Position numbers and translations under genes: made by a program
Shown: piece after piece, positions 32,823 through 46,900 of the stretch
Position numbering within the stretch: position 1 is the first letter of the stretch
Layout: every line of letters begins with the position of its first letter
Notes under the pieces: model-generated
Database searches by the model: none
What the model was told of the DNA's origin: nothing
Seen by the model: only the letters and a program-made list of their open reading frames with translations
Assembly: GCF_019703515.2 (NCBI RefSeq)
Contig: NC_059368.1
Span: 28,203,289 to 28,267,288, forward strand
Source of the DNA: Myxocyprinus asiaticus
Lineage: Eukaryota > Chordata > Actinopteri > Cypriniformes > Catostomidae
DNA: 64,000 nt
Direction of reading: 5' to 3'

Positions 32823-35603
32823 TCAGTGTAAGCCTAAAATTACATGAACAAGAACTTTCTTAGTGCTCCTTTTCTCTAATTGCCTTTTAGATCACAAATA
32901 AAAACTCTGCCTGCTGTAATAACATTAATAATTTAGATGATTGTAGAGGCATCAGCAGTTAAAATGATCAAACCTCTTTTACTACTTTTGTGGCTCTTCT
33001 GAGAAAGCTGAAAGCAATGTTTTGATAGTGCCAGTGTTGACAATTTTTGAGTGAATCAACCTACATATGTCTTTCTTATAGTTGTCACTGCATAATAAGC
33101 TAAAATAGGAGAAAGTATTGAAAAAGTAACAAATTTCAGATTTCATACTTTTTAAATAATGGCTATTCGTCATTCATCTTCAGAAGCAGTAACACAACCA
33201 GTAAGAGTTAGGCTAGTGATCTCTATTGTATTAAATTATATTAAATACATTTGGTAGCCTGATGGTTAATGAGCTGTGCTACTAAGGTTAAAGGTTCAAT
33301 AACAAGTAGGACTGACCCTATGAGAATTAATTATATCATTATCTTATCACTATCTACTCCTGTTTTTTATTCTGCCTCTTAACCCCAGGCTTCTCTACTG
33401 GGAATGTTTTTGCAGTTGGGATGAAATATGACAACTAAACAGCTAGTAATGTAGAGATCAAGAGGCCACAGGCAGGAAATGAAGGCTATACTGGATAATA
33501 AAACCATTAGCTGGTAAGGAGTGAACCATATGTTTCCTACAAGCTGCTCATGTTGTTGTCTGTTGAATAGAGACGATTAAGTGTATCTGTTTGTGCATAT
33601 GTGCTTATGGGGAGAAAGAGATTGATAGTAAAAGGGAAGGATTACCTTCCATTTACAAAGACAATATGCTCAGCGTCTCTGAACATTTAGCCCCTGGTCA
33701 GTGGTAATCTACTCAGTTATCAGGCTCAAAGTGGATCAGCTGTGGACAGATTAAGCAGATTAAGGTTAGCCAAACAGATCACACTCTTAGTCTCAATCAC
33801 TCATCATCACACATCATTCCTATATCATTCTGATATCTAATGGATATTTAAAATAGAAACTTGATAATAGCATGCTGAAGACGATGGCACAATATGTGTC
33901 TCCATTCTGCTCACTGTAAATGTAAACATTAGCTTCTCAGTGAACAGACATGAAACAATGCACAGGGGAAATTCAGAGTCATGAAAATAAAACACACTGA
34001 AATATTAAATCAACATCACTTAAGGAAGATTACTGCTTCATTAGCGTCAGTGTTTCTAAAATCCTCCCAAGTGATGGCATTTAACATCCAGTATAGCTGC
34101 TCAGCATATACAGTATTTATGCCTCATTTATGAACCAAAATTTATCTGTACCTGTTATGCAATAAGTCAGCAACAGCAATCTTCACACTACTACACATTT
34201 TAAGGGCTGTTTGATTGGTAGTCCCTATCTGTCAATATATGATTAATTATTGATAGACAAAAACAATCAAAATTCAATGGAGCATAAATATATAATAACA
34301 TGGGGATCAAAACTCTCTGACCAGACTCTCTTTCTTTATGTGTGTTTCTCACAGACAGAAGAAAGTTGATAAATAAGCGATTGGCACTATATTCTTATGA
34401 AAATCTGGTCCTGTAGTGCAGTCTATCCCATCCAAATGTATACGTTGTATGCCCTGCCACCTATCTTACAAAGGATTTTGCATATGATCACCTAAAATGA
34501 GTATGTATCTAAGACCGTCAGAACCACCATTTAAAATCATCTGTTTTTTCTTCGCTTTTGACATCAAAATATAAACAGGCATGTGTACAACACTTGCGCA
34601 CATTGGATAAGCCTGTAAGAACACCAGTAAAGGTGTTTACATGCAATAGGCTAAATCTATGTGTGCCGATCGAATGCTTAAACCATTTATGACCTTACTC
34701 TGATGAAGGAAAACCATTTAAGAAAATTACATGAGCTTACATGTTGTCGGCTTATTCATTATAATTGGTGTAAGATCGTGCATGTAAATACATGTAATCA
34801 TACGTCAGTGTTCAGATGTTTTGTGAATGTTTAAACTTGTTAACTAATAAGATAAATTATAAACCAATATCTGGCGTAATCAAAAAGGCTGGTTGACTCT
34901 TTCCACTGTAAAGAGTCAAGTTTGATATAACCAAAAACTAACAATGACCAGCCAACCAGAGCAAAGGCAAATTTTAACATCAAAAACAAGTATGCTAACA
35001 TTTATAGACAGTGCGTCGGGTATTTAACCACGGATTGGCGAGATGTGTTCTCAGAAACAGACTCAGACACAACAATATGGTATGCGAAGGTCAATTCACA
35101 ATATTTTATGTAATGCAATGAGAATAGCGTGCAAAGCCTTAGTTATTTAAATTAACCTAGGTTGTAATTACATTACACCATTTCTTTCTCATTTGGTTTT
35201 GAGTTTGGGGGTGTTAAAATACTAGAATACATTTTAAAATACATTTAAAGTGTATTCTAGCAAAGCATTCATTGTGTAATGATATCTTGTGCATTATTTA
35301 CAGTAATGTTGTATTTGATGTTGATATGATATTGTAGATAACAGCCATAATTGTTCAGATTAAATAACTTCAATTAAATGATTGAACTGAACATGAATGG
35401 ACTGTGATTTTCTAATCACTTTATATGATTAGAAAAATGTGCCTTCATTAAGGTAAAAAAAAAAAAAAAAAAAAAAAATGCCCCTGTAAATCAATTCCAA
35501 GGGGCAATTTGAATTCTGTTCACAGACATCTAAGAGCTCTTCATGGATTTGACTACTCAATGATCTCAACACAATCTATCAGGCATTCACCGTTATCAGG
35601 TCC
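32823..35603. other. Intergenic; one possible conserved non-coding block
   Basis: No gene recognised. 33655-33790 is free of repeats and has a balanced composition (ctggtcagtggtaatctact, cagattaagcagattaaggt) that looks like conserved non-coding DNA; impression only. A poly-A run is at 35455-35478. Confidence 0.3.
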
Positions 35604-35607
35604 TTAA

Positions 35608-36263
35608 GGGATAGTTCACCCAAAAATGAAAATTCTCTCATCATTTACTCACCCATTCTAATGCCATTCTAGATGTTTATGACTTTCTTTCTTTTGCAGA
35701 ACACAAATGAATGAAGATTTTTAGACGAATATTTCAGGTCTGTAGGTCCATATAATGCAAATGAATGGTGGCCAAAACTGTGAAGCACCAAAAAGGACAT
35801 AAAGGCAGTGTAAAAGTAATCCATAAGACTCCAGTTGTTAAATCAATATCTTCTGAAGCAATATTATAGGTGTGGATGAGAAACAGATCAATATTTAAGT
35901 ACTTTTTTGCTGTAGATCTACACTTTCACATTCATGCACCTACTGATTGGGGAGGGTCAAAAGGGAGATTTATAGTAAAAATGGATTTAAATATTAATCT
36001 CTTTCTCACCCACACCTATCATATGGCTTCTGGAGACATGAATTAAACCACTGGAGCCATATGGATTACTTTTATGGTGCCTTTATGGCCTTTTGTACCT
36101 TCTGAGTTATGGTCACCATTCACTTGCATTGTATGGACCTTCAGAGCTGAAATACTCTCCTAAAAATCTTTGTTTGTGTTCTGCAGAAGAAAGAAAGTCA
36201 TACACATCTGGGATGGCATGAGGGTGAATAAATAATAAGAGAATTTTCATTTTTGGTGAACTA
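35608..36263. mobile_element. Foldback MITE (TTAA family), nearly complete
   Basis: Left end gggatagttcacccaaaaat preceded by ttaa at 35604-35607; right end catttttggtgaactaaccc followed by ttac, a changed ttaa. The arms match for most of their length (cattctagatgtttatgact against catacacatctgggatgg; gaaacagatcaatatttaag against the right-arm ttaaatattaatctctttctc). No coding capacity. Confidence 0.8.
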
Positions 36264-38520
36264 ACCCTTTACATTCACTGGGCCCTTGGTCTTGTGTCCT
36301 CACTGTTATGTTCTTCAGATTTAGCTGTCGAAAAAAGTAATGGAAAAAATAAACAGATCGCAACTCATTAACTATTTATGCCACAGCTATTCAACCAAAA
36401 ACTTTTTGGGCTGCTGGAACAAGAAATTTAAGCAGCTCCCTAATGGAACTTTTTTAAACTCAAACAAAAAATGATGAAACACAAAGTTTCACAGACAGTA
36501 AACAAAACATAGCAGACTGAGACAGAAGAGTATTCCTAGTGGTTCCCCTCATTAATCTGAGGTTTCAGTTAGACTGTGTAGTTGTGTGGTAGTTGGTCGT
36601 ACATGATTAACATCTTTTGGAGAAACTGTTTAATGGCTCACTGTTTCACATACACATGAACTCTCACAAACAGAGGAAAAAGGAATGATGATTTTGAGGC
36701 AACAAACAAACAAAAGAAACATTAATGTTCTAATAATCAGATGCGATTTACAGTAACATGAAATTGATGTCACTAAGAAAAAGAAATATACTATGGATGC
36801 TGTAATGCATAAACAGTACAATATAATGCAAAACAGTATTTAATGAAAGGTGCAATAGCAATGTACTGTCAGTGTCAAGAAACGGCTGACCAAGCTGTTT
36901 CTTTTGAATTTCACATTTAATTAGCTTGCTTGTGAAATTCTTCAGCAGCTTCATGCAGCAAAAACAAATACAAATTTTAAATTGCCTTTGTCCTCATGCT
37001 GGGATGGGATTTGCGTTCACATTTTTGAAAACCCCAGAAACAGTTTGAGCATATCTTCAACTTTTGGCTTGTGACTTCCAAGAATGCAAGCTACTTAGTC
37101 AACAGATGGCAAAGTGAAACACATTCAGACTGTGATAAAGCACGTCCCAGTGCTACATTCCTTGCAACAGATGTCAGGTGTCTGGTACGAATGGGAAAAA
37201 GTGTGATAAGCAAACAAACATTTGGTTTAAACATGATAGAAATAAATCCAAAAATAAAAAAGCAAGGAACACTGCAACAGAGATTCTGTACAATATGAAC
37301 AACAAAATGTTTTCTTGCCAATGATCAAGGTCAAGAAGTCACCATTTAAACATGCACAAGTTAAATTTACAAAAGCAACAACAACATTGGAACAACAAAT
37401 TATGAGTAAATTATAACAGATTTGTATTCTTGTGTGACTTGTCTCTTTAAGAACTATTGCAAGACCATTTAGAAGTTGTCTCTCTCCTTTATTCTCTTTT
37501 TCCCTGTTTGTCTCTAGCAGAGGAAAGTTTTGTCCCTATGAAAACCATGAATACTGTCACAATGGAAAGTGTCTGGTTTCCCAGAGTAATCTTCATCCAC
37601 CCTAAAAATCTAGAAAAAATGCTGGTTAGACTCAGATCTGTTGACTGCATACAGTATACAGTATACTGTATGCATAGACAGAAAAGTGAGTAAGAAAGAG
37701 AGAGAGGAATTGGTAAATTGGCAAAAGTCAGTGAAAACAACTGTTCTTGCTCTCAAACACTTCTTTGTACAAGACAGATGCAAACACACTCAAAGTCTCT
37801 GGGTCTAATGAAAAGAGAAACTGTGAGTGATTGTAGTGGTCTAAACTCTGTATTTCTCTGCTACCTTAGCCTTATACCTATAGCGCCGATTTTTCTTTTC
37901 CTTGCAGCAAAGGAGAAAGGGATTGAAATATAATAATAATAATAATAAACCCATTTGTTTTTAATTAACTAGTTTCTCTTTCTAAAATGAAAATCAAATT
38001 ACCAGAAGGTACACAGATGTATTGAGTATGTGTTGAGGCATGTGGGTAGGCTAATGCCCTATTTATGTTTTCATTTAACATTAGCCTCTATCGTATTTCA
38101 TTTTTTGTAATTCATTTTTCTTTTTATATAATATGGCCCAATCGACCACTGTTTTTCATTTTAATAAACAGACGTCAGAATAAAACCCCAAAAGATATTT
38201 TTGTATCCTGTGGTAATTATTTTCAACCCACCGGCTACATATGTTATGGCCAGCAATTTCCCGACCACAAAATAAAGTGGAGTAAAACACAAAATGCAAT
38301 TAAGAAAATAGGTTTATTATAAATGAAGTCCAATTAATATGATATGCAAAAGAAGCTTCTAGGGGTTTAAACTATTCAGTCTCAAATCAAAACGTTGATG
38401 AAGCTCTAAAATCAAATATTAACGATTATATGAAATCTTATTGGTTCTCCCTAAACTCTTAATCACCTCTCAGATGGAAAAATATATGGCATTGAAGTTA
38501 CCGAATGACTTCATGTGTGC
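36264..38520. other. Intergenic, nothing recognised
   Basis: AT-rich. Small open frames occur on both strands, but none shows a domain. A short AAT run is at 37929-37949. Confidence 0.4.
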
Positions 38521-38521
38521 A

Positions 38522-38866
38522 TTAATTTTGAACACAAGTCCATCTTTTCCTTGCAGGCCTTTTGGGGTTGAAGAAGGCCAGATTTAGCAACAACACAGTT
38601 GGGGCAAATAAAGAGTCAGCTGTTTTTCTCGCAAGAGTCAGTATCCACTCAGTTTCCGATGTCATGTTATAATAGAGTTTCAGAATTGAGCCACTTAAGC
38701 CTCCACAGTCCTGAATGGTGAAATACGCTGTATTCAGCATCAATTTCAAACAGGAATTCCTGAAAGACTCAGAATATCTTGTTTTATTATATTCCTTCAT
38801 TAAAGCAATCAGTTCCTGGAAACATACTGACCTCTGAAGTCTTACCTGTGGAAAAAGTATTTATTT
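38522..38866 (-). other. Unidentified open frame preceded by an acceptor-like site
   Basis: On the minus strand ttttccacag (about 38858-38849) is followed by an open stretch that includes a 92-codon frame from 38800. It contains SESFRNSCLKLMLNTAYFTI and QDCGGLSGSILKLYYNMTSE. Codon use looks protein-like and it is not part of a repeat I know. A faint likeness to the end of the ephrin-receptor ligand-binding fold is too weak to name it. It could be a host exon, a retrocopy fragment or chance. Confidence 0.25.
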
Positions 38867-38872
38867 TGCTTC

Positions 38873-39532
38873 TGTCGTGGCTCCGGTGAGTTTGTTGGTA
38901 TGTTTTGTATGTTTAGTCATTTTCTCTCCCTCATGTCTCGCAGGCGCGGCCAGCATGCATGATCGGTGTTTCCATGGGAACACTGATCATGCCACTGATT
39001 AGCATGCCGAGCAACACCTGTTCTCCCCTAATTCACTTCCTTCTTAAGCCCATCGTGTTCTCAGTAGCTTTGCTAGATTGTTGTTTGATGTTGAGTACTA
39101 ACCTCACTCTCTCTCTGTCTAGTTGGTCCTGTCTCGTGTTTCTGTTGGTTGCCCGCGTGTTGGGTGTGTGGTTGCCTTCCAGTATTGCTGCATGTCAGCT
39201 GGTCTTCCACGGAGGACACCTTGTCTCTGCCTGCATATCGGGAGTTAAGTTCGCTCTTCTCTGCTGGCGTTGTTCTGGATCTCACTAAGCTTCAACGGAG
39301 GATTCTACGAATCTGTTCCTGACTTCCACAATGCACACACTCATCCTACGAACACACTATTCACAGATTGCCCCCTACGACGCGCACGCCATTGGAGATT
39401 GCTTCTCGCTGCTGCAGCTGGTTTTGGGATTTTCTACATTCCTCAACCCAGGGACTGCTCATTGTTACTGTTAATAAATCATTTTAACGTCCTCTGCTAT
39501 TGGGTCTGTTTGTCTCACTATCATTCGTTACA
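38873..39532 (+). repeat. Solo LTR (660 bp)
   Basis: Begins tgtcgtggctccggtgag and ends cattcgttaca, with TG/CA ends. The flanks gcttc (38868-38872) and gcttt (39533-39537) are a 5-base duplication with one difference. An aataaa lies near 39474, followed by gtctgtttgtc near the end, as in the R/U5 part of an LTR. No internal retrotransposon sequence is attached on either side, so it is what remains after recombination between two LTRs. Probably gypsy-type; orientation is taken from the polyadenylation signal. Confidence 0.72.
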
Positions 39533-39601
39533 GCTTTCCAGTTCTTGTTTCTTCGACATTTCAAACAAAGTCATAAAGAATGGCTAATCAGTTTGTAAAA
39601 T

Positions 39602-39714
39602 GATAGTTCACCAGAAATGTTCATTCTGTCATAATTTACTTACCCTAATGTTGTTCCACACCTGTATGACATTATTTATTCTGTGAAACACAAACTACTT
39701 GAACTATCCCTTAA
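39602..39714. mobile_element. Mini foldback MITE (TTAA family), internally deleted
   Basis: gatagttcaccagaaatg at the left and gaactatcccttaaaa at the right are the ends of the 22-kb and 35-kb MITEs, only about 110 bases apart. The right end is bordered by ttaa. A second related sequence (cttaccctaatgttgttccacacctgtatg) lies between. Confidence 0.65.
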
Positions 39715-40844
39715 AATGTGATTTTCTGTGAACCTGGTGTTCAAAAAAGTAACTGCATTTCTCCTGATGGGCCAAATCTAATTATATTTCTGAATTTACC
39801 TGTGGGAGGAATTTAATAATTCTGGTGCACCACAGGTGGCCTGCAGTCCATTTTGAACACCCCTGCTTTACAACCTCTCTGGTGTGCCTGCTTTATTTTG
39901 TTGTTTAGCCTTTTTCGTATCTGCTTTTGTATCCTTGATGAAGTAATTACTGATGAGTCATTGGAAATGTAATGTGATAGAATGGGAGCAGGTAGCCATT
40001 TCTTGCCTTTTGATTCTTCAATAATTTACTCTCTTATACCTACGTGGTTTAAGCCTAACTTAACCCACCAATAAAGATTGAGCCATTATTGTCAAACAAT
40101 GAGTTAGTATGATGTTGTATATACTGTGTTCTGTTGCAGTAAATGGGTATGTTTCTCAGAACGTTAATGGTAGAGACAGATATCAGGATGAGATGTCATT
40201 TTATTTGGTAGTAACATTGATTAAAATCACTAGTCATCAGTGAGTCAGCGTGACTAATTAAACCCATGGGTTCAGAGAATAGAATTGTGCTAATTATTGC
40301 TTCTCTACTGCTCAATGAGAGACAGATCCATATCCTCCCCACACATTTAACACTCACAATATGCTGTACACTATTATATTTCCTGTAGAAATAAATAAAT
40401 AAAAATAAAATAAAAAATAAAACACATTTAAAACCAGTAATAATCATATAATTTTAAAACAAATCTATAGGGGAAGTTGTCACAAAGGCTTTATCTCAGA
40501 CTGTAACTATAAGGTTTTGAGTCAAAAGTTCGATTTCACATAAGTTTGTTTCCTCTAGCAGTGCTTTTCTTGTTGGTTTCACATCAACGAACTAATGAAT
40601 AAGTAAAAGAAAATATTTTATTTTTATGGTACTTCATATTTATGCAATGTCATGGTGTTTTTGGGTGGTTAGGGTGTTGCAAGGGCATTACAAAATTAAT
40701 GCTAGATGGCTGCTCACTGGCTTTAGTCAAAAGGGACCACCCCTAAGTCTCAATGACATCCTGAGCCCTAGATATATCTGGGGATCTTTTTAATGGAATT
40801 CATTGGGACCTTTAGCTCAATTTTGTCTGCCAGGGAGACATTTA
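39715..40844. other. Intergenic, nothing recognised
   Basis: No supported feature. The A-rich run near 40387-40425 is low complexity. Confidence 0.45.
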
Positions 40845-41370
40845 CACTACCGGTCAAAAGTTTTGAAACACTTAATTATTCTAGTAAGTGTTTCAATTTA
40901 GAATAATAGTAAAGTCATCAAAACTATGGAATAACATGAAAGGAACTATGGGAATTATGTTGTGACTAAACAAAATCCAAAATAAATAAAACTGTGTTAT
41001 ATTTTAGCATCTTCAAAGTAGTCACCCTTTGCCTAGAATTTGCAGACATGTACTCTTGATATTTTCTCAACCAGCTTCTTGAGGTATCACCCTGGGATGC
41101 TTTTTAAACAGTATTGAAGGAGCTCCCATCTATGTTGGACACTTATTGGCTGCTTTTCTTTATTATTTGGTCTAAGTCATCAATTTAAAAAAAAAAAAAT
41201 GTTTAATTAAATTTTAGTTTTATAGTGAAATAAATTAATATGGTGGCACAAATATATTTTTGTCTACAAAACTAATTTCAAACATTTAAGCATACACCTT
41301 CAGATCAAAAGATTTTTAAGATTATGAGAAACATTTCAGTCAAGTGTTTCAAAACTTTTGACCGGTAGTG
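40845..41370 (-). mobile_element. Tc1-type non-autonomous element with TA target
   Basis: Left end cactaccggtcaaaagtttt and right end aaaacttttgaccggtagtg are inverted repeats of about 27 bases, each bordered by ta (40843-40844, 41371-41372). The inside keeps a worn piece related to Tc1 transposase on the minus strand (words around caaagtagtcaccctttg and caaccagcttcttgaggt). 526 bases in all. Confidence 0.85.
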
Positions 41371-41372
41371 TA

Positions 41373-44300
41373 TATTCTGAAATAATAATAATAAAAATTT
41401 TTAGAATATAAACCAAGGTTCAGTATTTGTTCCAAAGAAACAGATACAATGTCTATGTATTCCAATTATCAACTTTTTTACTCAAACTGAACTATTAACT
41501 GAATATCTACTGCAAAAGGATAGTACCACTGACATGTAGGCGGTGCTCTTTCCAGATGAAATACAGCTATAAAAGTTTGTGTTCAGTGTGGAAAAAAAGA
41601 AACAAGCCTATATCAATGTTCATGTTTATAATCCAAAGGGAGGTGTGCTGAATACCTAATGTACACTACTGGGTCTTTTTTGACCCAAATAGAAAAGTTG
41701 TTAGGATTCTTTTTCCAAAACAAAAAATATTTAAAACAGGGTTAAATAATCTATAGTGGGTCTCACAGAAGGTTGATGCATTTTCAGTGAACTGTATCTT
41801 TTGTCCTGGACAACAACAGTGGTTAAAAAAAAAAAAAAAAAGTAATCTCTGAGAAACATTCTCTGGAGTAGAAATTGTCAACAGTCTCTCCTATATAATT
41901 TTTTTTAATTTTTTATCAAAATGTATAAATAGGATTCAAAATACAGGGTGTGTTTCACAGCCTGTCTGTCGCTTTAGTACAAGACAGAACTCTTTAAAAA
42001 AAAATGCAGAGACATAGCGCAAATAGGAATGATGTCTCAGCAAAACACATTTACAAAACACAAATCAATATCCCGGTCTTCCTGTCTGGCTGAAGCATGT
42101 GAACAATGAACTAACCTTCCCATTCTGCCTTCACTCTCCATTTCAGCCATAAACTACTCTATCTTCTGGAAGAGAAATGCTTTGGTGACATTTTGAATGT
42201 GAGCAAAGCTTTTGTTCTCTGGGATTATGTGCAAGTATGTGTGTGCGTGCTTCACTCCTGTCAGTATGGGGCTGCTATAACAGGGAAACAGAGTTAAACC
42301 CCAGAAAGCTTGGCTCAAGCTACTCTTCATGCTTGGCTAGTTAACACCTGACATTTGGTGTTGGAGGGGCAATCCCTGAGCACTCATCTCAACTAGAGAA
42401 AAAGAGCCAGAAGAAAGTTAGAAAAAAAAAATTGTGGATCAATAGCATTTGTGATACCTCCTCTGGTTCTGGCAGGAATGCAGATATCCTTTCACTCCAA
42501 ACACAGAGAACAGTGGCAGAAAGTGTCGTACTGCATGAGTGGGTTTACATCTTTACCAAACAAGCCCCGGCTGGGTTGTCAACAGAAAGAGACTCGACCA
42601 ACTGTTAGACAGACAGACAGACAAACAGGGATAGAGCAAGAGAGATTACTGTGTAGGAAAAAATATAAATCAGATACCCTTTACCTACACTTGATCCACT
42701 CAATACTCATTTAGCAATTTAGCTGTACTCCTGATAAGTTGCCATAGCAACAGACTTCTACTGCTCTAGAGAAACAATAGAGCAGCCACAAACCTTTTTG
42801 GGGGTGGGTGTTCGCAGTTTTCATGGGCTGTAAATTTGTAAGGTGCTGAATGCAATAATTTTCTGAATAAAGGCTTTAAACGGGCTAAAGCTCGTTTCCA
42901 TACAAAAAACAAAAAAAACTTATGAAAAAACACATTTTGACCACTGTTGTCAAGGTCCAAAAACAAAAAAACAAAAGCATAATTCAAATACCATAAAAGT
43001 TGTCCAATACAACAAAATATTGCCTTGTGACCTCAGAAGTCTTGAAATATAGTGCCTTGAAATATGTACTATATGTACTGCTAAGAAACAGCATATGGGT
43101 TTCGAATAACATAAGGGTGAGTAATTGACAGAATTGTAAATTTTTTTGAAAATAATTACAGTTCATGAAGCCTGGTCTCTTTTAAAAGACGACCACTTAG
43201 GAGATGCTGTCCAAAAGTCAGGATTAGTTAGAAAAGCTCAAATTGATTGTAAATTTCTTCCAAATAATATTTGCATTAAAAATAAATGACACTGTCGTTG
43301 CCAAAACCTAAAACCCAGTAGAAGCCTTCCCATGTTCTAGTTCTAATCTGAGGGTGATAACGCTCCTACTTTGTGTTTTATGGATCATTTTCTAAAACAA
43401 TGTTAAGAGAATTTTCTAAAAGGCTACTTCAAAAGCTAGCCAAATAACCACATCGATTCAATTCATTGATAATATGCACACATTCACTCTCTGTCTTATG
43501 CCTTATATGCTTAAAACTGCTCTGTTGATGTTTTCACATTCACGATTACGAAAAACGTTACAAATCACGTACTGTACATGGCATGTTATTTTTTCAAAAT
43601 GAAATGAATTTGATGAATTTCGGCAAAAGGTGAGTAGTTTGCATATTTGGACATTACTATTAGTCTGTACAACATTTCAATCATAAAATAGTGGACAAAT
43701 ATTGAATTTTTAGTTAGATACTTACTTCTTACATGGCACTAATTAACCTGAACTGCTGACCGTGCTAACACGTGATGCTGGAATAACTAAATTCGCGCTT
43801 AGCTTCAATGAGTCCTGCCTTCTTTGATCTGATTGGCTCAAATGACATTGACAAGCTATGTTAGAACTCTGAGCATGCTAAAATGTAAAAAATTTTCAAC
43901 TATTAAACTATTAAACTATTTAAACTATTATTTAATCCCCACAACAACTTAATGACAATTAGACAGCGGTGCAAATGGACTGCAGCAGAACAGCAACAAG
44001 GATATCAAATATTGTGGGGGGAGGGGCATGTACCCCTCAATGTATATTGTGGTTACAGTCCTGCTTAAAAGTAAAATAATTAGTAATGTGATTACTTTTT
44101 CCATGACGTAATAAGTAGTGTACTCTGATTTAAATTTCGGAGAAGTAATTAGTAATTTGTAGTGCATTACTCATTTGAATAATTTACTCCACACTGGTCA
44201 AGAATCACGTGTTTTAAAGGATGTTTAGATTTTTTTAACTGGAAAACAAGACAAAGATAAGAATATGATTTGCGATGTGTTTCTTAAACATAAAAACGCA

Positions 44301-44799
44301 TGTTCATTTATAGGAAGAGTGCATTGTGTCTACATTATATTGAATAAACTGTAAACTGTAAAATCTGTAAATCTACTTAAGAATTCTTAATTTTCTGCTA
44401 AATACTACATTCTGTGGGTTGTTTTAAACCAGTGTGCTTATTATCAATTGCTCTCCCAAACTCCGAGTTATAATGAGTACAAATAAAACTGTACTTTGGC
44501 CCTCCTTTCTGTCTCTTTGTACATGTTACACTGGATGAATGTAAAGCAAAGCAGGAGAAAGTGAGATTGGAGAAGGTTTTATATTACTGTAGTCTCTGTT
44601 CTCAGTTGCCTGAATTTTACATGAATGCTTGCTGGAAAGGGAATCTGGCTACACTGCTGTAGTCCCTGCATCATTTCAACTTGTAACAGATGAAAAGGGA
44701 AATTTTACAGTGCACATAAGCACCCCAGATTAAACAGTCACATACTGTATGTGTTAACAAAAGGATATATATGCATTCTCATCTGAGTGTGCTATCTGA
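41373..44799. other. Intergenic, minor low-complexity only
   Basis: Contains a possible small palindrome actgggtcttttttgaccc near 41669, a poly-A run at 41826-41841 and an (AGAC)n stretch at 42608-42622. No gene recognised. Confidence 0.45.
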
Positions 44800-45125
44800 G
44801 GGGCTTTAAAGTTTCTGTCCTGTTGGTATCCCGTGAGATATGAAGTTATCAGCCAGCTATCACAGGGACTGGGAAGATATCTGCGATAGACACGCTCCTC
44901 TTTAATTTAGCAGCCTAATTCCCTTGGTGGCCCCACTTGCTAGGCGACAGCGGCATGTGCAGTGCTGCCGGTGAAGATGACTCTCACTCCCGATTTAATG
45001 AGCATGCAGGTTTATCGATAAGCCCGTGGGATAAGAACAAACCCGCTGCGATTTCCGCTGCTGCCGAGCCACCGAATTGACATTTGGAAGATAGCAGGCA
45101 TGATTAGACCTCTTTCTGATTTAGG
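44800..45125. other. Possible conserved non-coding block
   Basis: This stretch is richer in GC than its surroundings and repeat-free, with words such as tttaatttagcagcctaatt and gcgacagcggcatgtgcagt. It has no open frame of interest. It looks like a vertebrate enhancer-type element by texture only. Confidence 0.25.
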
Positions 45126-46408
45126 CATATTTGACAGTCAATAAAATAAAAAAGTTATAAAGTCTAGGTCTCAGAAAAGTTCACTGTATATTTCATCATC
45201 ATGTTCTTCACAAGTACTTGCATTCAACCTACAAATTACTGGGGAATTCGTGTTCTATCTAGGTCTACCATCGGGACTGTATACCAATATCCTTGCATCT
45301 CCACAATCATCTTAATGTGCAAACAAGTATTGACTTATTGTCAGGCTCGGGGAAAGCTCATACTTCATGGTTCGATGAAAATGTATGGCCTGACATGTTT
45401 TAATGCACATAAGAATATGAGTAGGGTGGTCAAACTAAGATGTTGGAATGTATCTAGCAAGCAAGAGATAAGGTAGAGGGGAGTTGGTACACCTACATGC
45501 CACCCACAGGCTGGTCATGGACAATATTGAATATTGCACACAAATATGGCAAAAGCTGGTTTAAATGGCCAAGTTCAAATCTGACTGGTTCGCTGTCACA
45601 CCATTTTCGGAATCATGAGGCAAAGACAAAGTCCTGTTTAGAAGGTACCAGAGAGCTACAAATTTAAATCACATTCCTTTTGATGTCAGGCTAGCAAAAT
45701 ACTACATTTGTGTCAAAGTAAGTGAAATATGGCTGTTTTGGTCTCAGTACTGTAAGGGTTATGGTTAAGGTTTTGGTTAGGGTTGGGGGTATATTAATAT
45801 AATTACTACTCATAATCCGAGGCATGTTGCTTTTCATGTCACATCCATTCAAAGAAGTAAGGAAAGAACAATTTAGGTCTCAGTACTGTTGCGCATGCCA
45901 ATGACTGTGGTTCCAGCTATGGCCACTGGGGGGCAGTTCGGAAATTCAGAAAGCTTAGACCGATTTTAACAGACAAAACAATCCACCTCCTGTTGCGATT
46001 TTCCTGAGAGATCAGTCTGTATATTCCAGAATTATGTTCCCTTTCAGACTTACCTGCCCTTATGCTGCCTTTACGTGCTATCGGAATTACCATAAATATG
46101 AGTTTCCCACTCAGAAGTGCACATGAATGACCCCTCAAGTTGCATTTATGACTCGGAAACTCTGAGATCCTTTTAATACCCAAGTTCAGAGATTGGAGGA
46201 GTCATCAAATTTCAACATGGCAGAGGAGAGGATGATTTCTGTAGTGAATTACAGGTTTTATTTATTTTTCTAAATACAGCTAATTGTTAGCGTTTTCAGT
46301 TTCAGTCATATTCATTTATGTATATGTATGATGCAGTATCTGACGTTAAATGTTTCAGACAGTAGTATTGTATGCTACATTGTTACATTGTTACAGAAAT
46401 AGTAAACA
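45126..46408. other. Intergenic, nothing recognised
   Basis: Short open frames on both strands show no domain. A ggttatggttaaggttttgg block near 45757 resembles part of the unnamed 7-kb repeat but is too short to assign. Confidence 0.4.
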
Positions 46409-46807
46409 CGCTGTCACGCATACGTTCTCATGATGAAATTCCACGGGCGAAGATGGCATGGGCAGATGTTGAGCGTGTATGAAACCAGCAAAAATATAAT
46501 TGTCAAGCAGCCATTTTCAGTGCTGCACTTTATACTAAGTGAGACTTAAGTTAACAAGAACGGAGTGTCTATTTACACTAAGTGGAAAAGGCTACTTACA
46601 CTAACTCTGCCCACCATTGCTGAGTCCAAACTCAAGACAGCCATGGCAGCAAGACAGCAATGCCGAGACACTGAACAAGTTAACGGGTTAGACCTTATGT
46701 GGGTTAAGAAGCGGAGAAGAGAACAGAGTGACTATTTGTACTCCAATAGTCTGATGGAAACACATGTACATATCACAAGTTTATGACAAATCGCATGACC
46801 ACATATT

Positions 46808-46900
46808 GCTGTAGTAGCTCAGAGTGTTATGACAGTGCGAAAATGCTTTGTCATGCTGGTGATCCAGGTTCGAATCCCACCTTTTGTAATACTTTTCCCA
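46808..46900 (+). repeat. tRNA-like SINE head (third type)
   Basis: tgctgtagtagctcagagtg has an A-box form and ggttcgaatcccacc is a good B box, spaced as in a tRNA. The part between is too irregular to fold as a working tRNA, and a SINE-like body follows, so I call it a SINE. Confidence 0.6.
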
